A program made the translations under genes and the position numbers. The notes under the pieces were generated by a model, which was given only the letters and a program-made list of their open reading frames with translations, made no database searches and was not told the origin of the DNA. This document shows, one piece after another, positions 16,727-25,300 of a stretch of 64,000 bases of DNA (positions within the stretch are counted from its first letter, which is position 1; each line of letters begins with the position of its first letter). The DNA lies in NCBI RefSeq assembly GCF_002162355.1, contig NZ_CP021434.1, positions 4,022,001 to 4,086,000 on the forward strand, written 5' to 3'. Source of the stretch: Tumebacillus avium. GTDB taxonomy: Bacteria; Bacillota; Bacilli; Tumebacillales; Tumebacillaceae.

Positions 16727-19700
16727 ATGAGCGAACGTTGCATCTATCAATTAATTGAAGAACAAGCGGCGCGGACGCCCGATCGCATCGCAGTGGTGAG
16801 CGGGGACGAGTCGTTAACATATCGGGAATTGAACTCCCTGGCCAACCGGCTGGCGGCAGTATTGCGTTCGAACGGAGTCGAGGCTCAGGAACTGGTCGGC
16901 ATCTGTGCAGACCGTTCGGTCTGGATGATGGTTGGCCTGCTGGGCATTTGGAAAGCGGGCGGCGCGTATGTGCCGCTCGATCCGTCGTATCCGGCGGAGC
17001 GTTTGGCGCACATCATGAGCATGGCCGATGTGCGGGTGCTGGTGACCCAACATGCTTTGCAGGATGCACTGCCGGAGCATGGTGCGAAAAACGTCTGGCT
17101 GGATGAATTGCAGGGAACGCTGCAGGCTGGAAGTTCTGAAGATTTTGACCAAAATGCGGGTTGTTCTGCATCGGCAGACAGTTTGGCCTATGTGATTTTT
17201 ACATCGGGTTCAACCGGCAAGCCGAAAGGCGTGGCAGTGGAACACCGCTCTGTTAATAACTTGCTGCAGGTATTTACAGACGTGATGAAGATGGGACAGG
17301 ACGATGTGCAGTTGTCTCTCGCTTCGTTTGCGTTCGATATGTCGGTGTTGGAGCTGTATTTGCCGTTGACGCTAGGTGCACGGCTGATCCTCGGCGAGCG
17401 CGGACTGGCCGGAGACGGCGCCGGGCTGCGCACGGTATTGGAGGAGCAGGGCGTGACAATGCTGCAAGCAACGCCGGTCACTTGGCACCTGCTGCTCGAT
17501 GCGGGCTGGAAGGGCCGTCCTGAGCTGCGTGTGGTCACAGGCGGGGAAGCATTGCCTGCTCCGCTGGCACAGCGGTTGCTGGAGACGGATGCGCAGATTT
17601 GGAACGCATACGGTCCAACGGAATGCACGGTATGGGCGACTTTGCAGCGTGTGGAAGCGGCGGAGCGCGCTCATGTGATCGGGAAGCCGCTGCCGGGAAC
17701 GGACGTTTATGTGTTGGGTGAAGATCTGCGGCCGGTCGCTCCGGGTGAGTCCGGCGAGCTGTTCATCGGCGGCGTGCAAGTGGCACGCGAGTATCACAAC
17801 GCGCCTGATTTGACAGCGGAGCGTTTTCTGCCGGATGGGTTTTCGAAGGATGTTGGGGCGCGGATGTATCGCACCGGAGACGTGGTGGAACTGCTGCCGG
17901 ACGGGGCGTTGGCGTTTGTTGGGCGTGCCGATGATCAGGTGAAGATTCGCGGGTATCGGGTGGAGCTGGGGGAGATCGAGCGTGTGCTGGAAGCATCGCC
18001 GCTCGTGCGCCAGGCTGCTGCTGTGCTGCGCGAAGATGTGCCGGGCGAGCAGCGACTGGTCGCGTATGTTGTGCCGGAAAAAGGGGCGGTGTGCGCAGCG
18101 AACGACTTGCGGGCGGTGGCGGCGGAACGCTTGCCGGAGTATATGGTGCCGTCGCGGTATGTGCTGTTGGAGGCGATGCCGTTGACTCCGAACGGCAAGG
18201 TCGACCGCAAAGGGCTGCCCCAGCCGGAAAAATGGCGTCCGGAGCTGTCGGCCGGGTATGTGGCGCCGACGACGGCGGTAGAGCTTGGCGTGGCAGAGGT
18301 CTGGGAGGATGTGCTGGGCTTTGCGCCGGTCGGGATGCAAGACCGCTTTGTGGAGCTCGGTGTGCATTCGTTGCAGGCAACGCAGGCGGCGGCAAGGATT
18401 CGCGAGCGGCTGTCGGCAACGCTTACGGTGCGCGATCTGTTGGAGACGGAGACGGTGGCCGATGTGGCGCGGCTGGTGGCGGAACGTTCCGGCCTGGAGC
18501 AAGAGCTGGCGTTAGTGCCGGTGCCGAAAGGGGAATGCGGGACGGCCGGGGTGTCTTTTGCCCAGCAGCGGTTGTGGTTCCTTGATCGGCTGCAGCCGGA
18601 CAGCGCGGTTTATAACATCCCTGTAGCGATTGAACTGCGCGGGCGATTGGATGTTGGGGCGCTGGGGGCGGCTTTGACGGAGATTGTGCGCCGTCATGAA
18701 TCGCTGCGCACGGTGTTTGCGGAAGTGGATGGCGAGCCGCTGCAGGTGATTTTGGATGCGATGGCGGTGGAGCTGCAGGCTGAGTCGGTGACGCGGGAGC
18801 AAGCGGCGCTGGTGGCGGAGCAGGAAGCAGCTGCGGCGTTTGATTTGGCCCGTGGGCCGCTGTTCCGGGCTCGTTTGCTGTGCGTGGCAGAGGAGGAGCA
18901 GGTGCTGCTGCTGACGATGCACCATATTATCTCGGACGGCTGGTCGCAGGGGATTGTGTATGAAGAGCTGGCTGCGTGGTATCGGTATTTCACGGGCGCG
19001 ACGGCAGAACGGCCGCAAGAGTTGGCGGTGCAGTATGCCGACTATGCGGCGTGGCAGAGATCGTGGATGTCGGGTGACAGGTTGGACGGGCAGTTGGCGT
19101 ATTGGAAGGACAAGCTGGGCGGCACGCTTCCGGTGGCGCAGCTGCCGACCGACCGGCCGCGTCCGACGGTGCAGACGCAGCGCGGGAAGCTGAAGATGTT
19201 TACGCTGGAGCAAGAGTTGCTGGTGGCGCTGCAGGAGCTGTCCCGCCGTGAAGGGGCGACGCTGTATATGACGCTGTTGGCGGCGTTTCAGACGCTGTTG
19301 CACCGCTATTCAGGCGAGACGGACATTATCGTCGGCTCTCCGGTGGCGGGGCGCAATCATCCGGCGGTGGAAAAGCTGATCGGCTTTTTTGTCAACACAC
19401 TGGTCTTGCGCAGCGATTTGCAAGGCAATCCGCGCTTTACCGACTTGCTGTCGCGAGTGCGGGTGACGGCGCTGGAAGCGTTGGCGCATGGCGATGTGCC
19501 GTTTGAGCGTCTCGTCGAGGAACTGCAGCCGGAACGCAGTCCGGGCATTTCGCCGCTGTGTCAGGTGGTGTTTGCGCTGCAGAATGTGCCGATGGCGGAG
19601 ATGGAGCTGCCGGGGCTGACCGCAGCGGTGACGGAGCTGGACAGCGGGACGGCCAAATTTGACTTGACCGTGATGATGACGGAAGAGCAGGACGGGCTGT

Positions 19701-22700
19701 TGGCGCAGGTGGAGTACAGCACCGATTTGTTTGATGACGTGACGATTGAACGTTTGATGGCGCATTTCCGCATTTTGCTGCAGGGCATCGTGCAGGAGCC
19801 GGAACAGGAGATTGGCGCGTTACCGATGCTTACGGCGGAGGAGCGCGAGCAGGTGCTGTTCGGGTGGAATTCGACGCAAGTTGAGTTTGATGAGGAGTTG
19901 CTCTTGCATCAGTTGTTTGAAGCGCAGGCGGAACGTTCGCCCGATGCGGTGGCAGCGGTGTACGGGGCCGAGCAGATCACGTATCGGGAGCTGGAGGAGC
20001 AGGCGAACCGACTGGCGCACAAGCTGATTGAGCTGGGGACCGGCCCGGATGTGGCGGTTGGCGTCTGCTTGGAGCGCTCGCTTGAGATGGTGGTGGCGCT
20101 GGTCGGCATTTTGAAGGCGGGCGGGGCTTATGTGCCGCTCGATACGGATGCGCCGACGGCGAGGATTGGGCAGATTTTGTCGGATGCGAAGGCGCCGGTT
20201 TGCCTGATTCAGAGCCATCTGCGGGAGAAGATGCCGCAGGATGGGGCTGTGTATCTGGAGCTGGATCGGGAGGATGCGCTGGAAGGCTGTCCGACTTATG
20301 CTCCGGTTACGGCGGTGACGTCCGATCATCTTGTTTCGATTTATTATACGTCCGGCTCGACGGGCAAGCCGAAAGGGGTCTGCTCGACGCATAAGGGCTG
20401 GGTGAATCGCATGATCTGGATGCAGCAGCACTATCAGCTCGCGGCGGGAGAGACGGTGCTGCAAAAGACGACGCTGACGTTTGACGATGCGGCGTGCGAG
20501 TTTTATTGGCCGCTGATGGTCGGCGGACGGATCGCGTTGCTGGAGCCGGGGATGCATAAGGACCCGCGGGCGATTTTGGAGGCGGCGATCGAGTATCAGG
20601 CGGCTTTTATTACGTTTGTGCCGAGTATGCTTGCGCTTTTCGTGGATGCGGTGACGGAAGCGGATCGCGCGAAGCTGAAGGCGCTGCGGCATGTCGGCTC
20701 ATCTGGGGAAGCCTTGCGCTCAGACTTGGTGCGTTCGTTTCAGGAAAAGGTGGGCTGTCAGCTGCACAATACGTGGGGCGCGACGGAAGTGTCGATCGAC
20801 TCGACCGTTCATACTTGCACGGAGGAGGATGCGCGGGAGACGGAGATCGTGTCGGTGGGGCGTCCTCTCGACAACAACCGCTGCTATGTGCTGGACGCGC
20901 AGTTGCAGCCGGTGCCGGTTGGTGTGCCGGGCGACTTGTATCTGGCGGGCGTAGGTTTGGCTCGCGGGTATTTGAATGACCCGGAGAAGACGGCGGCGGC
21001 GTTTGTGCCTGATCCGTTTGTGCCGGGGGAACGGATGTATAAAACGGGCGATCGCGGGTATTTCCGGCGCGATGGACGGATCATGTTCCTCGGACGCATG
21101 GATGATCAGATCAAGGTGCGGGGCCAGCGTGTGGAGGTCGGGGAGATCGAAGCTGTGCTGGCGACGCATCCGGGTCTGGAACAGGCGGCGGTGAAGGCGT
21201 TTAAGGGCAGTGACGGGTATCGGTTGGCCGCTTATTGCGTGCCGCGTGCCGGGGCGGAAGCGGATGTGACGCCGGAAGCTTTGCGGGCGTTTATGGGCGA
21301 ACGGCTGCCGGAGTATATGGTGCCGTGGCGGTTTGTGAAGATGGACGGTGCGCTGCCGACGACCGTTTCCGGGAAGATTGACCGCAAAGCGTTGCCCGAT
21401 CCGGGGGAGGAGCGTCCTGACTTGCATGTTGGGTTCGCGGCTCCTGAGACGGAAGGGCAGGCGGCGATTGCGGAGATTTGGCAGGAGTTGCTGAAGGTGA
21501 AGGAGGTTGGGATTTATGACAACTTTTTTGACCTCGGGGGGCACTCGCTGACGGCTACTCGGATTTTGTCACGGGTGAACCGCAGGCTGGAGGTGCATCT
21601 GCCGCTGAAGGTGCTGTTTGAGGCTCCGACGGTGGCGGGGCTGGCGGAACAGGTGCAGAAGTTGCAGAGCAGCGGGGAAAAAGGCACTCCGGCCGCGATC
21701 CAACGCTTGGGCGGTCAAGGGGAGTATGAGCTGTCTCATGCGCAGAAGCGGTTCTGGTTCCAGTATCTGATTGAACCGTTGAATGCGTGTGGCGGGGTGA
21801 GTGCGAAACGGATTGACGGGCCGCTGGATCATGAACGGTTCCTCGATGCTTATGCGGCGCTTTGTGCACGCCACAATATCATGCGGGCGACGTTTGCGGA
21901 ACGCGAAGGGGTACCGGTGCAGGTGGTGCAGGAGCGGCTGGTGGAGCCGATTGGGTATGTGGACTTCACATCTTTTGAGGAAGCGGAGCGGTGGAAGCAG
22001 TTGGCTGAGGTGATCAGGCGGGAGCAGAGGACTCCGTTTGATCTGCGGGTGGAAACGGCTTTCCGCGCCGGGCTGTATAAGATGGAGGAGAATGATTATC
22101 TGCTGGTGATCACACTGCACCCGATTGCGTATGACAGCTGGTCGGAAGCGGTGTTTATGCAGGATTTGAGCATGCTGTATCAGGGTGAGACTTTGGCTCC
22201 GGCTGTGCAGTATACGGATTATGCGGTGTGGCAGAATCGGCTGCTGGCGAATGGGGAGTTGGAGGAACAGCGGGCTTATTGGGCGGAACGGCTGAGAGTT
22301 GATGTTGGGTCGCCTGGGTTGCCGCATGATTTTGAGGTGGCGAATCCGCCTGATGTGGTGGAGGCGGACTTTTTGCGGAATTGGAAGGTTGATAAGGAAT
22401 TGACCGGGAGATTGCGCGAGTTGGCTGCCGCTCAAGGGACGACGATGTATGTGTTGTTGCTTGCCGGGTATAAGATTTGGCTGTCGATGGTGGCTCGTCA
22501 GGAGTTGGTAACTGTTTGCGCACCGCTGTCGGGACGCAGTCATCCGGATTTGGAAGGCGTGTTGGGCGTGCTGGTGAATCCGGTTGCGATGCGTACGGAT
22601 CTGTCGGGCAACCCGAGCGGCTTGCAGGCGATTGAACGGGTGAAGGAGTCGGCTGTGGGGGCTTATGCTCATCAGGATTATCCGTTTGACCTTGTGCTGC

Positions 22701-23110
22701 AGGACTTGCGCTCCAAGGGGATGGCTTCGGGGGCACTTTATCATGTGGTGTTTGTTGGGCAGAACGCGCATGTGGATGAGATGGTGCTGGAGGAGGGCGT
22801 GACGCTGACGAATCGCTCGCTGCCGGAGCTGTTTGGTCCTTGGGGGCTGGATGTGCGGGATTATGTGCACAATCGGTTTGCGGGGGACCCTTCGGTTCAG
22901 CTGGATCTGCATGTGGATGTGTTTGAAGGGGAAGAGGATGTTTTGGTGATGACTCGGTTTAATCCTCTGAGATTTGCCGGGGAGACGGTTGAGGGGTTTT
23001 TGGGGCAGTATGTGAAGGTGTTGGAGCAGTTGGTTGAAGATCCTCAGGTGCGGCTGTCTCAGTTGCAGGTGGTGGAGGAAGAAGAGTTTGAGCTGGATGA
23101 GTTGTTTTAG
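16727..23110 (+). CDS. Two-module NRPS, A-T-C-A-T-C* (NRPS 1)
   Basis: A 2127-residue non-ribosomal peptide synthetase. The ATG at 16727 is chosen over an upstream GTG because GGAGG (16711-16715) lies 11 nt before it. Domains in order: A1 (residues about 5-505), T1 (phosphopantetheine Ser548, motif LGVHS), C1 (605-1035, HHIISDG, catalytic His733), A2 (1055-1575), T2 (Ser1607, LGGHS), and a terminal condensation-like domain C* (1665-2127). C* has HPIAYDS (His1798-Pro1799) where HHxxxDG is expected. It has no thioesterase or reductase. Specificity residues read by alignment to GrsA give DMLQVGAVW for A1, close to the glycine code, and DDCTGSTID for A2, which I cannot assign. With no starting C domain it should initiate a chain itself. 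The last 1 kb has unusually G/T-rich coding-strand composition. Confidence 0.93.
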   Translation: MSERCIYQLIEEQAARTPDRIAVVSGDESLTYRELNSLANRLAAVLRSNGVEAQELVGICADRSVWMMVGLLGIWKAGGAYVPLDPSYPAERLAHIMSMADVRVLVTQHALQDALPEHGAKNVWLDELQGTLQAGSSEDFDQNAGCSASADSLAYVIFTSGSTGKPKGVAVEHRSVNNLLQVFTDVMKMGQDDVQLSLASFAFDMSVLELYLPLTLGARLILGERGLAGDGAGLRTVLEEQGVTMLQATPVTWHLLLDAGWKGRPELRVVTGGEALPAPLAQRLLETDAQIWNAYGPTECTVWATLQRVEAAERAHVIGKPLPGTDVYVLGEDLRPVAPGESGELFIGGVQVAREYHNAPDLTAERFLPDGFSKDVGARMYRTGDVVELLPDGALAFVGRADDQVKIRGYRVELGEIERVLEASPLVRQAAAVLREDVPGEQRLVAYVVPEKGAVCAANDLRAVAAERLPEYMVPSRYVLLEAMPLTPNGKVDRKGLPQPEKWRPELSAGYVAPTTAVELGVAEVWEDVLGFAPVGMQDRFVELGVHSLQATQAAARIRERLSATLTVRDLLETETVADVARLVAERSGLEQELALVPVPKGECGTAGVSFAQQRLWFLDRLQPDSAVYNIPVAIELRGRLDVGALGAALTEIVRRHESLRTVFAEVDGEPLQVILDAMAVELQAESVTREQAALVAEQEAAAAFDLARGPLFRARLLCVAEEEQVLLLTMHHIISDGWSQGIVYEELAAWYRYFTGATAERPQELAVQYADYAAWQRSWMSGDRLDGQLAYWKDKLGGTLPVAQLPTDRPRPTVQTQRGKLKMFTLEQELLVALQELSRREGATLYMTLLAAFQTLLHRYSGETDIIVGSPVAGRNHPAVEKLIGFFVNTLVLRSDLQGNPRFTDLLSRVRVTALEALAHGDVPFERLVEELQPERSPGISPLCQVVFALQNVPMAEMELPGLTAAVTELDSGTAKFDLTVMMTEEQDGLLAQVEYSTDLFDDVTIERLMAHFRILLQGIVQEPEQEIGALPMLTAEEREQVLFGWNSTQVEFDEELLLHQLFEAQAERSPDAVAAVYGAEQITYRELEEQANRLAHKLIELGTGPDVAVGVCLERSLEMVVALVGILKAGGAYVPLDTDAPTARIGQILSDAKAPVCLIQSHLREKMPQDGAVYLELDREDALEGCPTYAPVTAVTSDHLVSIYYTSGSTGKPKGVCSTHKGWVNRMIWMQQHYQLAAGETVLQKTTLTFDDAACEFYWPLMVGGRIALLEPGMHKDPRAILEAAIEYQAAFITFVPSMLALFVDAVTEADRAKLKALRHVGSSGEALRSDLVRSFQEKVGCQLHNTWGATEVSIDSTVHTCTEEDARETEIVSVGRPLDNNRCYVLDAQLQPVPVGVPGDLYLAGVGLARGYLNDPEKTAAAFVPDPFVPGERMYKTGDRGYFRRDGRIMFLGRMDDQIKVRGQRVEVGEIEAVLATHPGLEQAAVKAFKGSDGYRLAAYCVPRAGAEADVTPEALRAFMGERLPEYMVPWRFVKMDGALPTTVSGKIDRKALPDPGEERPDLHVGFAAPETEGQAAIAEIWQELLKVKEVGIYDNFFDLGGHSLTATRILSRVNRRLEVHLPLKVLFEAPTVAGLAEQVQKLQSSGEKGTPAAIQRLGGQGEYELSHAQKRFWFQYLIEPLNACGGVSAKRIDGPLDHERFLDAYAALCARHNIMRATFAEREGVPVQVVQERLVEPIGYVDFTSFEEAERWKQLAEVIRREQRTPFDLRVETAFRAGLYKMEENDYLLVITLHPIAYDSWSEAVFMQDLSMLYQGETLAPAVQYTDYAVWQNRLLANGELEEQRAYWAERLRVDVGSPGLPHDFEVANPPDVVEADFLRNWKVDKELTGRLRELAAAQGTTMYVLLLAGYKIWLSMVARQELVTVCAPLSGRSHPDLEGVLGVLVNPVAMRTDLSGNPSGLQAIERVKESAVGAYAHQDYPFDLVLQDLRSKGMASGALYHVVFVGQNAHVDEMVLEEGVTLTNRSLPELFGPWGLDVRDYVHNRFAGDPSVQLDLHVDVFEGEEDVLVMTRFNPLRFAGETVEGFLGQYVKVLEQLVEDPQVRLSQLQVVEEEEFELDELF

Positions 23111-23301
23111 GGCAATGTAGGTTGGGGGCTGGGTGGTCGGGTCCGGGCGGGACATGCTCCGGGTTCACGTTTCATCTTCACCCTTTGATTGAGTAAAACC
23201 GTAAAACCTTTTTAGCGGAAGGGTAAAGATTCAAAGATCACCACTTCCGCATATCCCGCCCTCCCCCAAGTTGGCCGGGCACTCGGTATATAGGGAAAGG
23301 G

Positions 23302-23332
23302 AAAAGGACTGTGCTGCTGCACAGTCCTTTTT
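23302..23332. terminator. Strong terminator downstream of NRPS 1
   Basis: A perfect 13-bp stem (23302-23314 with 23319-23331) has a TGCT loop and flanking A and T runs. It can serve NRPS 1 on the plus strand and the aldehyde dehydrogenase gene on the minus strand. Confidence 0.88.
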
Positions 23333-23378
23333 GTTATGAGGTACTCGGTAGGCCGCTGGTGTCTGCTATTTTGATAGG

Positions 23379-23410
23379 AAGGACTGTGCTTGTTTCTCAG
23401 TACAGTCCTT
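23379..23410. repeat. Second copy of the GGACTGT hairpin
   Basis: A 9-bp stem (23379-23387 with 23402-23410) repeats the arms of the terminator at 23302-23332. An ACTCGGTA word precedes both hairpins (near 23281 and 23343), so the unit appears to be a diverged direct duplication. The rest of the 320-bp gap after NRPS 1 holds only a longer-range GCGGAAG/CTTCCGC inverted repeat (about 23215-23254). Confidence 0.6.
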
Positions 23411-23429
23411 TCGTGTTTGCTTGGGTGGA

Positions 23430-25022
23430 TTACATTGGCAGGTTCTGGTTTTGGGTGTTTTGTTGCGTGGTGGGTGTCGTGGTGGCTGTTGTTTTTGGTT
23501 TACGGTACGTACCGAGCACCTGCCCGATTAGGTTTTTGAGGGCTGGGAATGGGACGGAACGTTTTTTGCCGTATAAGAATTGGGTCAGGGTGTTGAAGGC
23601 TTGATGCAGTTCCGGGGTGTAGGGATGCCAGTTGATCTCGCGGGGCTTGGTGCCTTTGTTGACCATGATGGATGTCGGGTGGCTGAAGGTATGCAGACCT
23701 TCCGGGCCGTGATAACGGCCCATGCCGCTGTGCTTGACTCCGCCGAAGGGGAGGTGCGGGTTGGCGACGGTGGTGATCACATCGTTGATGCAGACGTTGC
23801 CGGAGATGAGCTGGGACGCAACTCGCTTCGCTTTGGGGAGGTCTTTGGACCACACGGAGGCGTTGAGGCCGTACTCGGAATCGTTGGCGAGAGTGATCGC
23901 CTCCTGCTCGGTTTTGAAGGGCATGATTGGCAGGACGGGGCCGAAGGTCTCTTCGCGCATAATGCGCATGTCGGGAGTAACTCCGGTCAGGACCGTTGGT
24001 TCGAAGTAGAGCGTGCCTTCTTGCAGGGCACGCCCGCCGCATTGGATGGTTGCTCCTTGGTCGATGGCATCTTGGAGATGCTCCTGCACCAGCTCTAGCT
24101 GGGGCGGAAATGTCATGGAGCCGTACTCAATGCCTTGGCGCAGCTGTTTGGTGGCGGCGACCGCTTTGCGGACGAATTCGTCATAGACGGATTCTTCGAC
24201 GTAGAGGCGCTCGACCGACATGCAGACTTGGCCTGCATTGGTAAATGCTCCCCAGAGCGCTCCTTTGACGGCACGGTCGATGTCGGCATCGGCGAAGACG
24301 ATCATCGGGTCTTTGCCGCCCAGTTCAAGCTCGACCGGGATGAGGTGCTCGGCCGCTGCTGCCATGATTTTTTTGCCGGTCGCGACGGAGCCGGTGAAGA
24401 AGATTTTGTCCGGCTTGGCTGCCACAACCGCCTGGCCGGTTTCGCGGCCGCCATGCAGGACTTGTACGACGCCCGGCGGGAATCCGGCCGCTGTGAACAG
24501 GTCTTCGATCACGGCACCGACTAAGGGAGTTACTTCGGAGGGCTTAAATAAAACGCAGTTTCCGGCGATCAGCGCGGAAAGCACGGGGACGATCGACAGG
24601 TATAAGGGATAGTTCCACGGGGAGATGACCCCGACCACGCCCATCGGCTTGTATTCGACGTAGGAATGGTTGCCGAAAAAGAGGATCGGCGTTTTGACGC
24701 GCTTGGGCGCGAGGATGTTCGCTGCTTCTTTTTCGTAGTAATGCAAGGTGTCGGCGGTGGGGAAGATCTCGGCCATCACGGCTTCGATCTCGACTTTGCC
24801 GGTCGCTTTGGCAATATCTTTTGCAATGGTCTCGATTCCATCCACGAGATGTTCGCGCACACGCTTCAGATAGCGCAGCCGCTCAGCGAGCGGAGTCTGG
24901 CTCCACGACGGAAAAGCAGCGCGGGCGCGCTGCATCGCCGCATGCACGGCGGCCGGATCGGTTTCCGGGATCTCCGTGATGAGTTCGCCGGTCGCGGGAT
25001 TGAGTTGGGTCATATATGTCAT
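23430..25022 (-). CDS. Aldehyde dehydrogenase
   Basis: A 530-residue NAD(P)-dependent aldehyde dehydrogenase superfamily enzyme that oxidises an aldehyde to the acid. Seen in the sequence are the nucleotide-binding FFTGSVATGKKIM stretch, the general-base glutamate in ELELGGKDP and the catalytic cysteine in NAGQVCMSVERL, followed by ETFGPVLPI. The class resembles fatty/aromatic aldehyde dehydrogenases of the YwdH type. The ATG at 25022 has AAAGGAG 10 nt upstream; the frame continues 11 codons further without a ribosome site. The last 25 residues are an unusual Thr/Gln/Asn-rich tail. It ends near a hairpin that NRPS 1 also uses. The substrate is not known. Confidence 0.92.
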   Translation of the reverse strand: MTYMTQLNPATGELITEIPETDPAAVHAAMQRARAAFPSWSQTPLAERLRYLKRVREHLVDGIETIAKDIAKATGKVEIEAVMAEIFPTADTLHYYEKEAANILAPKRVKTPILFFGNHSYVEYKPMGVVGVISPWNYPLYLSIVPVLSALIAGNCVLFKPSEVTPLVGAVIEDLFTAAGFPPGVVQVLHGGRETGQAVVAAKPDKIFFTGSVATGKKIMAAAAEHLIPVELELGGKDPMIVFADADIDRAVKGALWGAFTNAGQVCMSVERLYVEESVYDEFVRKAVAATKQLRQGIEYGSMTFPPQLELVQEHLQDAIDQGATIQCGGRALQEGTLYFEPTVLTGVTPDMRIMREETFGPVLPIMPFKTEQEAITLANDSEYGLNASVWSKDLPKAKRVASQLISGNVCINDVITTVANPHLPFGGVKHSGMGRYHGPEGLHTFSHPTSIMVNKGTKPREINWHPYTPELHQAFNTLTQFLYGKKRSVPFPALKNLIGQVLGTYRKPKTTATTTPTTQQNTQNQNLPM

Positions 25023-25156
25023 AGGATGTGCACTCCTTTTAGACGCATCAGTCAATTTTATTGTACTGGATGCAGGGGAAAAAGAGTATCATTTCTTTTT
25101 GCCAGCCCTCGCGCATAGAATGTCTCAAGCATGGCTGTGGGGGGAGGGCTGGACGC

Positions 25157-25270
25157 TTGGACATGAACGATCCGCTGGTCTGGACGGTCGCCGTCGGGAT
25201 GCAGTTTGCATTCGCCTTTTTTCTGGTGGTCGCCACGTTTGAAGTGGTGCTGAAATCGAAAAAGAAATAA
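25157..25270 (+). CDS. Small single-pass membrane protein
   Basis: A 37-residue product starting at TTG 25157 (GGAGGG 8 nt upstream) or 35 residues from ATG 25163. It has one hydrophobic helix (VWTVAVGMQFAFAFFLVVA) followed by a Lys-rich end (KSKKK), so the C-terminus should face the cytoplasm. The stop codon runs straight into a strong terminator, which supports a real gene. I do not recognise a family. Confidence 0.55.
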   Translation: MDMNDPLVWTVAVGMQFAFAFFLVVATFEVVLKSKKK

Positions 25271-25300
25271 AAACCGCTTCCGGCGATGGAAGCGGTTTTT
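25270..25300. terminator. Bidirectional terminator
   Basis: A perfect 12-bp stem (25270-25281 with 25288-25299) with A and T runs on its two sides. It lies between the small membrane protein gene and the convergent diguanylate cyclase gene. Confidence 0.92.
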
